Assembly (NCBI GenBank): GCA_900314865.1
Contig: OMWW01000001.1
Span: 127,457 to 191,456 of the forward strand
DNA length: 64,000 nucleotides
Reading direction: 5' to 3'
DNA from: an uncultured Erysipelotrichaceae bacterium
GTDB lineage: Bacteria > Bacillota_I > Bacilli_A > RFN20 > CAG-826
The first letter of the stretch is position 1, and each line of letters begins with the position of its first letter. The notes beneath the pieces are model-generated. The model did no database searches, was not told the origin of the DNA, and saw nothing but the letters and a program-made list of their open reading frames with translations. The position numbers were made by a program, and so were the translations under genes. This document shows positions 33,191 through 41,509 of this stretch, in pieces.

Positions 33191-35836
33191 ATGGCTGAAA
33201 AGAAATATGTTTATGCCTTTGAGGAAGCTTACGGATTAGGTAAGGAACTCTTAGGTGGTAAAGGTGCCGGCTTAGCAGAAATGACACACATTGGTGTCCC
33301 AGTCCCAGAAGGATTCACCATTTCTACTGAAGCTTGTACACTCTACTATGAAAGTGGCAAAAAAATCCCAGAATTTGTCAAAGAACAAATTTTTGCGGCT
33401 ATCAACGCTGTTGAAAAGAAAACCGGAAAAACTTTCGGCGGCGATCATAACCCACTTTTAGTCTCAGTCCGTTCTGGCGCTCGTGTTAGTATGCCAGGTA
33501 TGATGGACACAATCTTAAACTTAGGTTTAAATGACAAAACTGCTGCCGCTCTCGCTAGAGAAACAGGCAACGAAAGATTCGCTATGGATAGCTTCCGTAG
33601 ATTCATCCTTATGTTCACCAACATCGCCAAAGGTCATCCAAGAACCGAAATGGACAAGATGCTTGATGATTTAAAAAAATCAAAAGGATATAAACTCGAT
33701 ACAGAAGTTACAACCGAAGAATTAAAAGTCTTAGTAGCGAAATACAAAGAATACTACAAGAAAACATTTGGTGAAGAATTCCCATCTGATCCACGTGAAC
33801 AATTATTAGAAGCTGTTGCAGCGGTCTTTAGAAGCTGGGATAACCCACGTGCTAACATCTACCGTATGCAATACTCCATCCCATATTCTTGGGGAACTGC
33901 AGTTAACGTTCAATCCATGGCCTTCGGTAACAAGGGTGAAACCTCTGGTACTGGTGTTGCCTTCTCCAGAAACGCTGCTACAGGTGAAAAAGAAATCTCT
34001 GCTGAATACTTACCAAACGCTCAAGGTGAAGACGTTGTTGCAGGCATCAGAACTCCATTACACATCGACGAATTAAAAAGACGTATGCCAGATGTTTACG
34101 ATCAATTCGTCAAAACTATTAAGAACATGGAACTCCATTATCGCGATATGCAAGATATGGAATTCACCGTTGAAGAAGGTAAATTATACTTCTTACAAAC
34201 CCGTTCCGGTAAAAGAACCCCAGCCGCAGCCTTAAAGATGGCCTGTGACATGGTTGATGAAGGTTTAATTACCAAAGAAGAAGCTGTCTTAAGAATTGAT
34301 CCAGTTTCCTTCGATAAATTATTATTACCAAACTTTGATAAAGACGATTTAGCGGCTGCTCAAAAGAGATTAATCGCTAAAGGTAACCCAGCAGGCCCAG
34401 GCGCTGGTACAGGTGCTATTGCCTTCACCGCTGAAGAAGCAGAACAAAGACATGCAGCTGGAGAGAAAGTCGTCTTAGTCCGTGCTGAAACTTCCCCAGA
34501 AGATTTAGCAGGTATGATTGCTTGTGAAGGTATTCTCACAATGCGTGGTGGTATGACCTCTCACGCCGCAGTCGTTGCTCGTGGTATGGGTAAATGCTGT
34601 ATCACAGGTTGTGCCGCTGCTTTAATCGATGAAGAAAAGAGAACCTTAACAATTGACGGTAAAGTCTACACTGATAAAGACGTCTTATCATTAGATGGTT
34701 CTACAGGTAGTGTCTATTCCGGCGATATTAAGAAAGTCGCACCAGATTTATCAAGTGGTAACTTCGGTAGATTAATGAGCTGGGTTGATGAAGCTCGTGA
34801 ATTAAAAGTCAGAACAAACGCTGACACCCCACGTGATGCTCACCAAGCCAAACTCTTTGGCGCTCAAGGTATTGGCTTATGCCGTACAGAACATATGTTC
34901 TTCGATAAAGACAAGATCTTCTCCTTCAGAAAGATGATTCTTGCTGATAATAAAGAAGATAGAGTTGCCGCTTTAGCGGAAATCGAACCATTACAACAAA
35001 AAGACTTTGAAGGCTTATTTGAAGAAATGGGCGAACTCAACGTTAACGTTCGTTTACTCGATCCACCTCTACATGAATTCTTACCACAAGAAGAAGATAA
35101 GATTGCCGAATTAGCAAAAGCTACTGGTAAAACTGTCGCTTATATTCATAAGAGAATCGAAGAATTACATGAATTCAACCCAATGATGGGTCATAGAGGC
35201 TGCCGTTTAGACGTCTCCTATCCAGAAATTGGTGAAATGCAAACCCGCGCTATTATTAAAGCCGCTATCGCTGTTAATAAGAGAAAAGGTTTACATATCG
35301 AACCAGAAATCATGATCCCATTAACCTTAGACCTTAAGGAATTCAAATTCGTCAAAGCAATCGTTGTTAAGACCGCTGACGAAGTCATTAAGGAAGCTGG
35401 CGTTAACATGAAATACCATGTTGGTACCATGATTGAAATTCCACGTGCTGCTTTATTAAGTGATGAAATCGCTAAAGAAGCCGAATTCTTCTCCTTCGGT
35501 ACAAACGACTTAACCCAATTAACCTTTGGTTTCAGCCGTGACGATGCTTCTAAATTCTTACCAGACTACTACTCCAACAAGATCTTTGAAGAAGATCCAT
35601 TCAAGACTCTTGACCAAGTTGGTGTTGGTAGACTCATCAAACTTTCTGTCAAAGAAGGTAGAGCAACTAGACCAGACTTACACGTCGGTGTCTGTGGTGA
35701 AACTGGTGGTGAACCAAACTCCATCCAATTCTACCATGATGCAGGATTAGACTATGTCTCCTGTTCACCATTCCGTGTTCCAGTTGCAAGATTAGCCGCT
35801 GCTCAAGCTGCTATTAGAAGCCCAAGAAAGAAATAA
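33191..35836 (+). CDS. ppdK: Pyruvate, phosphate dikinase
   Basis: An 881-residue enzyme that interconverts pyruvate, ATP and phosphate with PEP, AMP and PPi. It is near the usual length of about 875. The N-terminal nucleotide-binding domain starts with FEEAYGLGKELLGGKGAGLA. The phosphohistidine domain has the motif GGMTSHAAVVARGMGK with the catalytic His near residue 458. The C-terminal PEP/pyruvate barrel includes FSFGTNDLTQLTFGFSRDDA and GVCGETGG. In anaerobic Firmicutes it often works in glycolysis with PPi. Codon use is strongly biased (CCA for Pro, GGT for Gly), as in highly expressed genes. Confidence 0.98.
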   Translation: MAEKKYVYAFEEAYGLGKELLGGKGAGLAEMTHIGVPVPEGFTISTEACTLYYESGKKIPEFVKEQIFAAINAVEKKTGKTFGGDHNPLLVSVRSGARVSMPGMMDTILNLGLNDKTAAALARETGNERFAMDSFRRFILMFTNIAKGHPRTEMDKMLDDLKKSKGYKLDTEVTTEELKVLVAKYKEYYKKTFGEEFPSDPREQLLEAVAAVFRSWDNPRANIYRMQYSIPYSWGTAVNVQSMAFGNKGETSGTGVAFSRNAATGEKEISAEYLPNAQGEDVVAGIRTPLHIDELKRRMPDVYDQFVKTIKNMELHYRDMQDMEFTVEEGKLYFLQTRSGKRTPAAALKMACDMVDEGLITKEEAVLRIDPVSFDKLLLPNFDKDDLAAAQKRLIAKGNPAGPGAGTGAIAFTAEEAEQRHAAGEKVVLVRAETSPEDLAGMIACEGILTMRGGMTSHAAVVARGMGKCCITGCAAALIDEEKRTLTIDGKVYTDKDVLSLDGSTGSVYSGDIKKVAPDLSSGNFGRLMSWVDEARELKVRTNADTPRDAHQAKLFGAQGIGLCRTEHMFFDKDKIFSFRKMILADNKEDRVAALAEIEPLQQKDFEGLFEEMGELNVNVRLLDPPLHEFLPQEEDKIAELAKATGKTVAYIHKRIEELHEFNPMMGHRGCRLDVSYPEIGEMQTRAIIKAAIAVNKRKGLHIEPEIMIPLTLDLKEFKFVKAIVVKTADEVIKEAGVNMKYHVGTMIEIPRAALLSDEIAKEAEFFSFGTNDLTQLTFGFSRDDASKFLPDYYSNKIFEEDPFKTLDQVGVGRLIKLSVKEGRATRPDLHVGVCGETGGEPNSIQFYHDAGLDYVSCSPFRVPVARLAAAQAAIRSPRKK

Positions 35837-35860
35837 TCTTTCAGCCTAAACATATATTGA

Positions 35861-35885
35861 GCGATCACTTCGGTGGTCGCTTTTT
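35861..35885 (+). terminator. Intrinsic terminator with UUCG tetraloop after ppdK
   Basis: GCGATCAC pairs with GTGGTCGC around a TTCG loop with one wobble pair, followed by five T. Confidence 0.92.
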
Positions 35886-35935
35886 ATATGCATTATGATA
35901 AAATATATTTATTAATCACTTAGTGGGGTTTAAAT

Positions 35936-36541
35936 ATGAACGACAAAAAGAAAATTACAATTATTGGTATTACTGGAGTAGCCATGCTCATTGCCGCGAT
36001 TGCCACTCCTTTGATGTTGAAGAATAGCGGTGGTTTTAGATTAAGAGCGGAACCAGATCCACACACTGTTGAAATTACTTCTTTGGATTCTTACAAGGAA
36101 GGAGATTTTGATGAAGGCGGTGGTTCTTATTCTTTTGATTTCTCTGGTGATTTTGAAGGAACTGATGGAGAAACATATACTGTTAACTCTTATGAAGGGC
36201 AGTCCTATATTAGTGTTTATGACAAAGAGAACATTTCATTCACTACAGAAGGATGCTTATTTGAGATTAAGTCTGCTAACTCGGAATATGGAAAGATTTA
36301 TGTATTAATTCATAGCGAATACGCTCAACTTGACGTAACAGAATCAAGAGTGGACTATTATGTCGATGAAATAAAACCGTCCAATTATAAACATTATGAT
36401 TTCTCCTTCGATTCATATGAATCAGACAATGTTCCTGATTATAATGTTTACTCTGCAGAAATCGAAATTTCTGAAGGTGGAAATGACGGCAAAAAGTTAT
36501 TATTTACACAAATCAAACTTGTATTTACTTGTTTGGCCTAA
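35936..36541 (+). CDS. Hypothetical exported protein
   Basis: A 201-residue protein with one N-terminal hydrophobic helix (about residues 8-27, IIGITGVAMLIAAIATPLML) after a Lys-rich start, acting as a signal or anchor. The remainder is acidic and rich in Ser, Tyr and Glu, with a beta-strand pattern, and has no recognised domain. It is monocistronic between two terminators. No function is proposed. Confidence 0.75.
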   Translation: MNDKKKITIIGITGVAMLIAAIATPLMLKNSGGFRLRAEPDPHTVEITSLDSYKEGDFDEGGGSYSFDFSGDFEGTDGETYTVNSYEGQSYISVYDKENISFTTEGCLFEIKSANSEYGKIYVLIHSEYAQLDVTESRVDYYVDEIKPSNYKHYDFSFDSYESDNVPDYNVYSAEIEISEGGNDGKKLLFTQIKLVFTCLA

Positions 36542-36550
36542 GATAAAAAT

Positions 36551-36577
36551 AACCTCCCAACATTGAGTTAGGAGGTT
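36551..36577. terminator. Bidirectional terminator
   Basis: AACCTCC pairs with GGAGGTT, with further AAC/GTT pairing inside, and is followed by TTTC on the plus strand. It sits between convergent genes. Confidence 0.85.
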
Positions 36578-36596
36578 TTTCTTTATGCTTTAAATA

Positions 36597-38018
36597 TTAT
36601 GCTTGTTCTTGATCCCTATGATATAAGACAAAGATTGGGAACATGAATATATATGCGAGATAATGGTTTGTCTCCACAAACGAATATAGTAAGAACAAGA
36701 GAACACCTAAATATATGGTTATCGTTAAGTCGCGTTCTTTTTTAAATGCTTTATAAGCAGCGTAACTGACGTAACCAATTAACACTAAGTAGGCAATTAA
36801 GAAGATGATTCCCCCTTCAGCGAGGTTATTTAAATAACCCGAATGCGTGGAAATCACATCTTCACCATGAGACATAATATTCATTGGTCTTACTAACATA
36901 TTAAGAATTCCAAAGCCTCTTCCCCAAATCCAGTTACCACCTTCAAGTAAGGAATAGGTATTATCCCAAATATATTCACGATACTTAAGAGTCTTTCCTT
37001 CTCCTAAGAAACTATCGATTATTTCATAAACTTTACCAAATACTTTGCCCTTTGTAAGATAAGGCAAACCAATGACCACTAAAGCGATTAACAAAACAGA
37101 ACCCACACAAATAAGAGTAATCGTGTTTCTCTTCTTATGATCTTTGAAGGTTACAATTAATCGGTAAACAAGATAAATAAGAATCATTAAGACGGATAAA
37201 AGTAAACCAGTCTTATTGAATGTGAAGATTAAGTTGATAAAGAAGAAGGCAGTTAATAGATAATGCCACCAGTATTTGTGATAGGCGTGATTAATGAATG
37301 TAAAGAGAATACAAAGCATATAAGTCATGCCTAAAGGATTACGATGTGAGAAGAATGATGTTACTGTGTATACGCTAACGTCATTTTCTTGAGGAATTCC
37401 TTTTAATTTTCCAATAAGGAATTCGCTTATAAACGATACATATTTATGTGATTCAGTCGCATAGGAGTAAATCGCTAAAAAGATGCCAATACCAAAGACA
37501 ATATAACCTAAATATTCAATGAACTTAAGGTTCTTTATTCTCTTAGAGAATACAAAGAACATACAGTATATGAATAATAATGTTCCCATTAACTCAAAAA
37601 TGAAGAACATTTTATGTGTTAAAGAAATAGACACTACAAGTGGATAGGCTTTTCCAATTTCTCCAGGAGGAGTAAATTCATCAATCTTACTTCTCACCAC
37701 AACACTTAAATAGTTAGATCTACTAGCCGCTAAAATAACAATCGTATTAATCAGCATCAAAGTTAAGAAAGCAAAAAGAATATAGATGTTGAACTTAACT
37801 TTTCTAACTACAAGTTCTAGATATAAATATCCTATAAGGCTTCCAAGCATCACTAGTCCAATAAGAATGACTAGCCACATTGGAGCAGGTAAGTTTGATG
37901 GGTTTAATTCACCCATATAAGTTTGACTAAAACCGATAAAAAACGCGAAAGAACCCGCCCCAATTAATAGAAGAAGGTCACTCCAACGTAGCTCTAAAGA
38001 CTGAATAAATTTCTTCAT
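36597..38018 (-). CDS. O-antigen ligase/polymerase-like membrane protein (Wzy/WaaL fold)
   Basis: A 473-residue protein with about ten to twelve membrane helices. A large extracellular loop before the last helices contains LKYREYIWDNTYSLLEGGNWIWGRGFG and the motif ISTHSGYLNNLAEGGI, typical of the O-antigen ligase (Wzy_C) family. In Gram-positives such proteins polymerise or attach surface glycans. The start is set at an ATG; a TTG two codons upstream touches the stop of the preceding lipoprotein gene. No glycosyltransferases are adjacent, so its substrate is unknown. Confidence 0.85.
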   Translation of the reverse strand: MKKFIQSLELRWSDLLLLIGAGSFAFFIGFSQTYMGELNPSNLPAPMWLVILIGLVMLGSLIGYLYLELVVRKVKFNIYILFAFLTLMLINTIVILAASRSNYLSVVVRSKIDEFTPPGEIGKAYPLVVSISLTHKMFFIFELMGTLLFIYCMFFVFSKRIKNLKFIEYLGYIVFGIGIFLAIYSYATESHKYVSFISEFLIGKLKGIPQENDVSVYTVTSFFSHRNPLGMTYMLCILFTFINHAYHKYWWHYLLTAFFFINLIFTFNKTGLLLSVLMILIYLVYRLIVTFKDHKKRNTITLICVGSVLLIALVVIGLPYLTKGKVFGKVYEIIDSFLGEGKTLKYREYIWDNTYSLLEGGNWIWGRGFGILNMLVRPMNIMSHGEDVISTHSGYLNNLAEGGIIFLIAYLVLIGYVSYAAYKAFKKERDLTITIYLGVLLFLLYSFVETNHYLAYIFMFPIFVLYHRDQEQA

Positions 38019-38024
38019 AAACAA

Positions 38025-38771
38025 TTATTCTTCAAATGTGAACGCAATCTTATGGACATACATTCTATTCTCCGCGAAAGCAGAGATAGATAATTCGTTT
38101 CCGTTGATTTCAAAGGTTTTGCTTTCAATTGCAGGTGCTTCTGTAATCATCCAATTCTCATCATATGTACAACCTGGCATTTCCCAAGTTTCTCCATTGA
38201 CCACCAATTTACCTAAATCTTCGTCAATAGCATCTGCAGTATACACAATCATTGATTTGCCTGTAGTCCAATGATCTTCATAACATTTGTAATATGGTTG
38301 AGCGGTAATTGTGACTTCAGTAATTTTATGATCAAAGGTGAGATTAAGGAAACCATCATTCTTACGACTTGCAAGTTCTAAAGTCTTTAAGTCTGGCAAT
38401 TCTACACCTTCAAATTCAATAACCTTTAAACCTGTGTATCCTTTTTCTTTTTCAGGTACTTCAATCTTTGTGATAGTGATATCTTCAAATGAAGAAGCAT
38501 AGTTTTCTAAGACAACAGATATGTGTTTATCTTCGATAGAATTATTAGAATATTCTTTAGTGGTGCCTTCAAATGGGAATTCATTAAAATCAAACTCTAC
38601 ATCAAAAGTAGTAGGCTCTTCAGGTTCGATTGGGTCTTCCCCTGGGTCTACCGGATCATCTCCACTTGGTCCAATAGGTTCACTAGGAGTGGTTCCACCT
38701 TGGTTATTACTTCCACAGGAAACAAAGAGCAAACCGCATAACATTAATGATGATAATACAAAGCGTTTCAT
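38025..38771 (-). CDS. Hypothetical lipoprotein
   Basis: A 248-residue lipoprotein. The signal peptide ends at FVSC with the cysteine at residue 19, a looser lipobox than consensus. A Pro/Gly/Asp/Glu-rich linker (about residues 24-55) follows. The beta-rich domain after it has aromatic residues but no recognised family; it could be a carbohydrate-binding jelly roll. It is upstream of and nearly abuts the O-antigen-ligase-like gene, so the two may act on one surface glycan. Confidence 0.78.
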   Translation of the reverse strand: MKRFVLSSLMLCGLLFVSCGSNNQGGTTPSEPIGPSGDDPVDPGEDPIEPEEPTTFDVEFDFNEFPFEGTTKEYSNNSIEDKHISVVLENYASSFEDITITKIEVPEKEKGYTGLKVIEFEGVELPDLKTLELASRKNDGFLNLTFDHKITEVTITAQPYYKCYEDHWTTGKSMIVYTADAIDEDLGKLVVNGETWEMPGCTYDENWMITEAPAIESKTFEINGNELSISAFAENRMYVHKIAFTFEE

Positions 38772-38842
38772 TTACTTTAACCTCAACTATTGATTATATC
38801 ATTTTTCGTTATGAATAGAAAAACCATTATCTTTTCAATATA

Positions 38843-40189
38843 ATGGAGAAGATGAAAAACATTATTAAAGGCAAATGCGTTGATATATCTAGTGAAGGTA
38901 AAGGTGTCATCAAGACAGTGTATGGGGTTATTTTTGTTGACGCTTTACTTTTAGGAGAAGAAGCAGAAATAGAAGTGACCTACGCTAGAAAAGGGGTCGC
39001 ATATGGTAAAATCGTGAAGCTCTTATCTAAATCTCCTGATAGAATTCAACCACTCTGTCCTGTGAGTACAGCTTGTGGAGGTTGTACCTTTCAAAATGCG
39101 ACATATGAATATGAATTAAGATATAAAAAACATAAGGTAGAAGAAGACTTAAAAAGAATTGGTCATTTTGAAAACATCAAAGTCAATAATGTCATCAAAA
39201 TGGATGAACCAAGTCACTATCGAAACAAGATTCAAGTTCCATTTGGAAAAGAAAATAAGCGGGTTGTGTATGGTTTTTATAAAGCAAACACCCATAAAAT
39301 CATTCCTATTAAAGAATGTAACATTGAAGATAAAGACGCCGCTCCAATCTTAATAGATATTGCTCTACTTATGGAAAAATATCGTATCGATCCATATAAC
39401 GAAGATTATCGTTCTGGCATCATTCGCCATGTCCTATTAAGAACAAGCAGATCCACTAAAGAAGTAATGGTGGTTCTTGTGAGCAACGTTGAAACTTTCC
39501 CAGGAAGAAATAACTTTATTAAAGAATTAACATCGCTTCATAAAGAGATAAGCACAATCATTTTTAACGTGAATAAAAGAGATACGAATGTCATCTTGGG
39601 TGAAAGTGAAAAAGTACTATATGGAAAAGGATTTATCACTGATGAGATATTAGGGTTAAGATTCAATATCTCCAGCAAGAGTTTCTTTCAAGTAAATCCT
39701 ATCCAAGTTGAAAAGCTTTATGGTGAAGCACTTAGGCTCGCTAATATTGGTAAAGATGATGTTGTTTTAGATGCTTATGCGGGAGTGTGTACGATAGGAC
39801 TACTTGCTGCTCCACACGCAAAGAATGTTATCTCTGTTGAAGTAGTCAAAAGCGCTGTCATTAACGGCAGGAATAACGCGAAACTCAACAATATCAATAA
39901 TATTGAAATCATCGAAGATGACTGTACTGAATATATAAATAACAAGCTTCCAAAAGTTGATGTTGTTATTATGGATCCACCAAGAAAAGGAAGCACGCCA
40001 GAATTCTTAAATGCAGTAAAAAGAATTAAACCAAAACGCATTGTTTATATTTCTTGTGAACCATCCACTCTATCAAGAGATTTAGAAATGCTTAAAGATA
40101 CATATGATATTGAAACTATTCAACCAGTAGACATGTTCCCGAGAAGTTTTCACGTGGAAACAATCGTTGGCTTGATTTTAAAGAACTAA
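38843..40189 (+). CDS. 23S rRNA (uracil-C5) methyltransferase, RumA/RlmD type
   Basis: A 448-residue enzyme. A TRAM RNA-binding domain (about residues 5-58) is followed by an iron-sulfur motif with Cys72, Cys78 and Cys81 (CPVSTACGGC) and a likely fourth cysteine near 155 (KECNIED). The SAM-binding motif is VVLDAYAGVCTIGL. DPPRKG and the catalytic YISCEPSTLSRD close the domain. It makes m5U in 23S rRNA. A -10-like TATAAT overlaps the ATG at 38843, so the start may instead be the ATG at 38852 or the message may be leaderless. It is the last clearly chromosomal gene before the accessory region. Confidence 0.93.
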   Translation: MEKMKNIIKGKCVDISSEGKGVIKTVYGVIFVDALLLGEEAEIEVTYARKGVAYGKIVKLLSKSPDRIQPLCPVSTACGGCTFQNATYEYELRYKKHKVEEDLKRIGHFENIKVNNVIKMDEPSHYRNKIQVPFGKENKRVVYGFYKANTHKIIPIKECNIEDKDAAPILIDIALLMEKYRIDPYNEDYRSGIIRHVLLRTSRSTKEVMVVLVSNVETFPGRNNFIKELTSLHKEISTIIFNVNKRDTNVILGESEKVLYGKGFITDEILGLRFNISSKSFFQVNPIQVEKLYGEALRLANIGKDDVVLDAYAGVCTIGLLAAPHAKNVISVEVVKSAVINGRNNAKLNNINNIEIIEDDCTEYINNKLPKVDVVIMDPPRKGSTPEFLNAVKRIKPKRIVYISCEPSTLSRDLEMLKDTYDIETIQPVDMFPRSFHVETIVGLILKN

Positions 40190-40255
40190 AACTTATTAAT
40201 TTTTAATAAAAAACCATATTTTTTAATAAAGACATGACCCATGAATAGCACTTTT

Positions 40256-40279
40256 ACTTAATACATTTTTGTATTAAGT
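40256..40279. repeat. Inverted repeat before the accessory region
   Basis: ACTTAATAC-ATTTTT-GTATTAAGT is a perfect 9-bp inverted repeat in the 210-bp gap between the methyltransferase and the first XRE gene. A second small one, AGATA-GCCTA-TATCT, is at about 40290-40304. They may be operators for the XRE proteins or a weak terminator. Confidence 0.5.
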
Positions 40280-40332
40280 AATTATACCAAGAGATAGCCT
40301 ATATCTAGGGTTGTAAGTGATAACATGTCTTT

Positions 40333-40354
40333 TTGAACCGCTGGTACATAACAC
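40333..40354. repeat. Copy 1 of a repeated element starting TTGAACCGCTGGTACATAAC
   Basis: This 22-nt sequence occurs again at 40972-40993 and, with one change in 21 nt, at 50137-50157. Each copy is 46 to 67 bases upstream of a start codon. Here it also forms an inverted repeat, GCTGGTAC with GTACTAGC. Confidence 0.75.
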
Positions 40355-40399
40355 GTACTAGCTTTTTTGTTGGAGAATAATGCTGCGAGGTGAATGTTG

Positions 40400-40636
40400 A
40401 TGGAAACAAAAATTTTGAATGCGACCATCATAGCGGGAAACGTTCACCGATTAAGACTGGCAGCTAATTTGACGCAATCAGAATTAGCAAAAAAACTCAA
40501 TGTATCAACATCCAGTGTTAATGCTTGGGAAAAAGAGAAAACATATCCGTCTTTGATTAATGTACTCTCTCTATGCAACTACTTTGATGTTAAGGTAGAC
40601 GACTTAATTGGTGTTCCTTCTATGATAAAACGATAG
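40400..40636 (+). CDS. XRE-family helix-turn-helix regulator
   Basis: A 78-residue DNA-binding protein made of one helix-turn-helix domain: NVHRLRLAANLTQSELAKKL, then NVSTSSVNAWEKEKTYPSL. The start is taken at 40400, 9 bases after AGG; the ATG two codons upstream is less well placed. It is one of two small XRE genes in front of the AAA+/helicase operon and is a likely regulator of it. Confidence 0.85.
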   Translation: METKILNATIIAGNVHRLRLAANLTQSELAKKLNVSTSSVNAWEKEKTYPSLINVLSLCNYFDVKVDDLIGVPSMIKR

Positions 40637-40653
40637 TAAGTATGCTATAATTT

Positions 40654-40659
40654 GCCTGT
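40654..40659 (+). promoter_or_regulatory. Extended -10 promoter of the second XRE gene
   Basis: TGCTATAAT lies in the 74-bp gap between the two XRE genes, about 50 bases before the second start codon. Coordinates mark the TATAAT core. Confidence 0.5.
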
Positions 40660-40710
40660 TAGTTATGTAGACGCCTCAGAGTGAATCCGTCATTAGGAGG
40701 ACAAAAAAAC

Positions 40711-40941
40711 ATGACTAACAATTTAAAGAGCACAACACTTAACATCAAAAACTTCGGTTTGAATCTTTACAGAATCAGAACTGAACAAGGAAAATCCAGA
40801 CAGTGGCTAGCCGACGAACTCGGTTATGAAACCCAAAGGATTATCTATGATTATGAGAATGGTATCAAGTTTCCAAAACTAGAAAACGCTCTCAAAATCG
40901 CGATGGCACTTGGTGTTGATCTCGATAGCATGTTCCGTTAG
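40711..40941 (+). CDS. XRE-family helix-turn-helix regulator
   Basis: A 76-residue protein. The start is set at the ATG 10 bases after GGAGG. The helix-turn-helix covers about residues 12-65: NLYRIRTEQGKSRQWLADEL, then YETQRIIYDYENGIKFPKL. It is a divergent member next to another XRE gene. A copy of the 22-nt repeat follows its stop and precedes the next operon. Confidence 0.85.
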   Translation: MTNNLKSTTLNIKNFGLNLYRIRTEQGKSRQWLADELGYETQRIIYDYENGIKFPKLENALKIAMALGVDLDSMFR

Positions 40942-40971
40942 GGATGTGCTATTTTTTTATCTTTTTACGAA

Positions 40972-40993
40972 TTGAACCGCTGGTACATAACAC
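40972..40993. repeat. Copy 2 of the TTGAACCGCTGGTACATAAC element
   Basis: It is identical over 22 nt to the copy at 40333. It also shares upstream bases (GAA) with the copy at 50137. It lies 67 bases before the first gene of the AAA+/helicase operon. Confidence 0.75.
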
Positions 40994-41020
40994 CCATATA
41001 TTTCCTTAATTTAATATGTT

Positions 41021-41042
41021 GGTGTCAACGGTGAAAGACACC
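41021..41042 (+). promoter_or_regulatory. Leader hairpin of the AAA+/helicase operon
   Basis: GGTGTC pairs with GACACC, or alternatively CGGTG with CACCG around AAAGA. It lies directly before the ribosome binding site AAGGAGA of the first gene. Confidence 0.4.
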
Positions 41043-41060
41043 GAAAAGGAGATAAGAAAA

Positions 41061-41495
41061 ATGACAAAGAAATACTTCGCAGTTACAGTTAAGTTCGGAC
41101 ACGTCGGACAACACAAATGCATTATTAAAACAGTTCCAATCGAAGCCGAATCCGGCAAAGACGCAGCCTACCAAGCAAGATGGATGCCAAGAGTTAAACA
41201 TCATGATAAACATGCAATTATCAGCGTTAAAGAAATCGATCTTGAAGCCTATCTTCTTCTAATGATTGATAAGAGTTTCGATCCTTACTTCCAATGCAAA
41301 AACATTCAAGAGCAAAGGAATGTATGCGAAGGAATTGAAGAAGATGTTCAGTACATGGAAACTGATGAAATTGACTACGAATTACGCGAAAAAACTCGCA
41401 AAAATAAAGTTAATTTCAAAAATAAAAAGAATAAGCTCATCAAAAACGACTACCAATACATGATGAGAAATTACGAATTATCAATGAGCTATTAA
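41061..41495 (+). CDS. Hypothetical protein, first gene of the AAA+/helicase operon
   Basis: A 144-residue protein of unknown family. The start is set at the ATG with AAGGAGA about 10 bases upstream. The N-terminal half (YFAVTVKFGHVGQHKCIIKTVPIEA, then SGKDAAYQARWMPRVKHH) looks like a small alpha/beta domain. The C-terminal part is highly charged and Lys/Asn-rich. The stop is 14 bases before the AAA+ gene. Its place suggests a partner of the ATPase or helicase. Confidence 0.75.
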   Translation: MTKKYFAVTVKFGHVGQHKCIIKTVPIEAESGKDAAYQARWMPRVKHHDKHAIISVKEIDLEAYLLLMIDKSFDPYFQCKNIQEQRNVCEGIEEDVQYMETDEIDYELREKTRKNKVNFKNKKNKLIKNDYQYMMRNYELSMSY

Positions 41496-41509
41496 GGAGG
41501 AAAATCACA

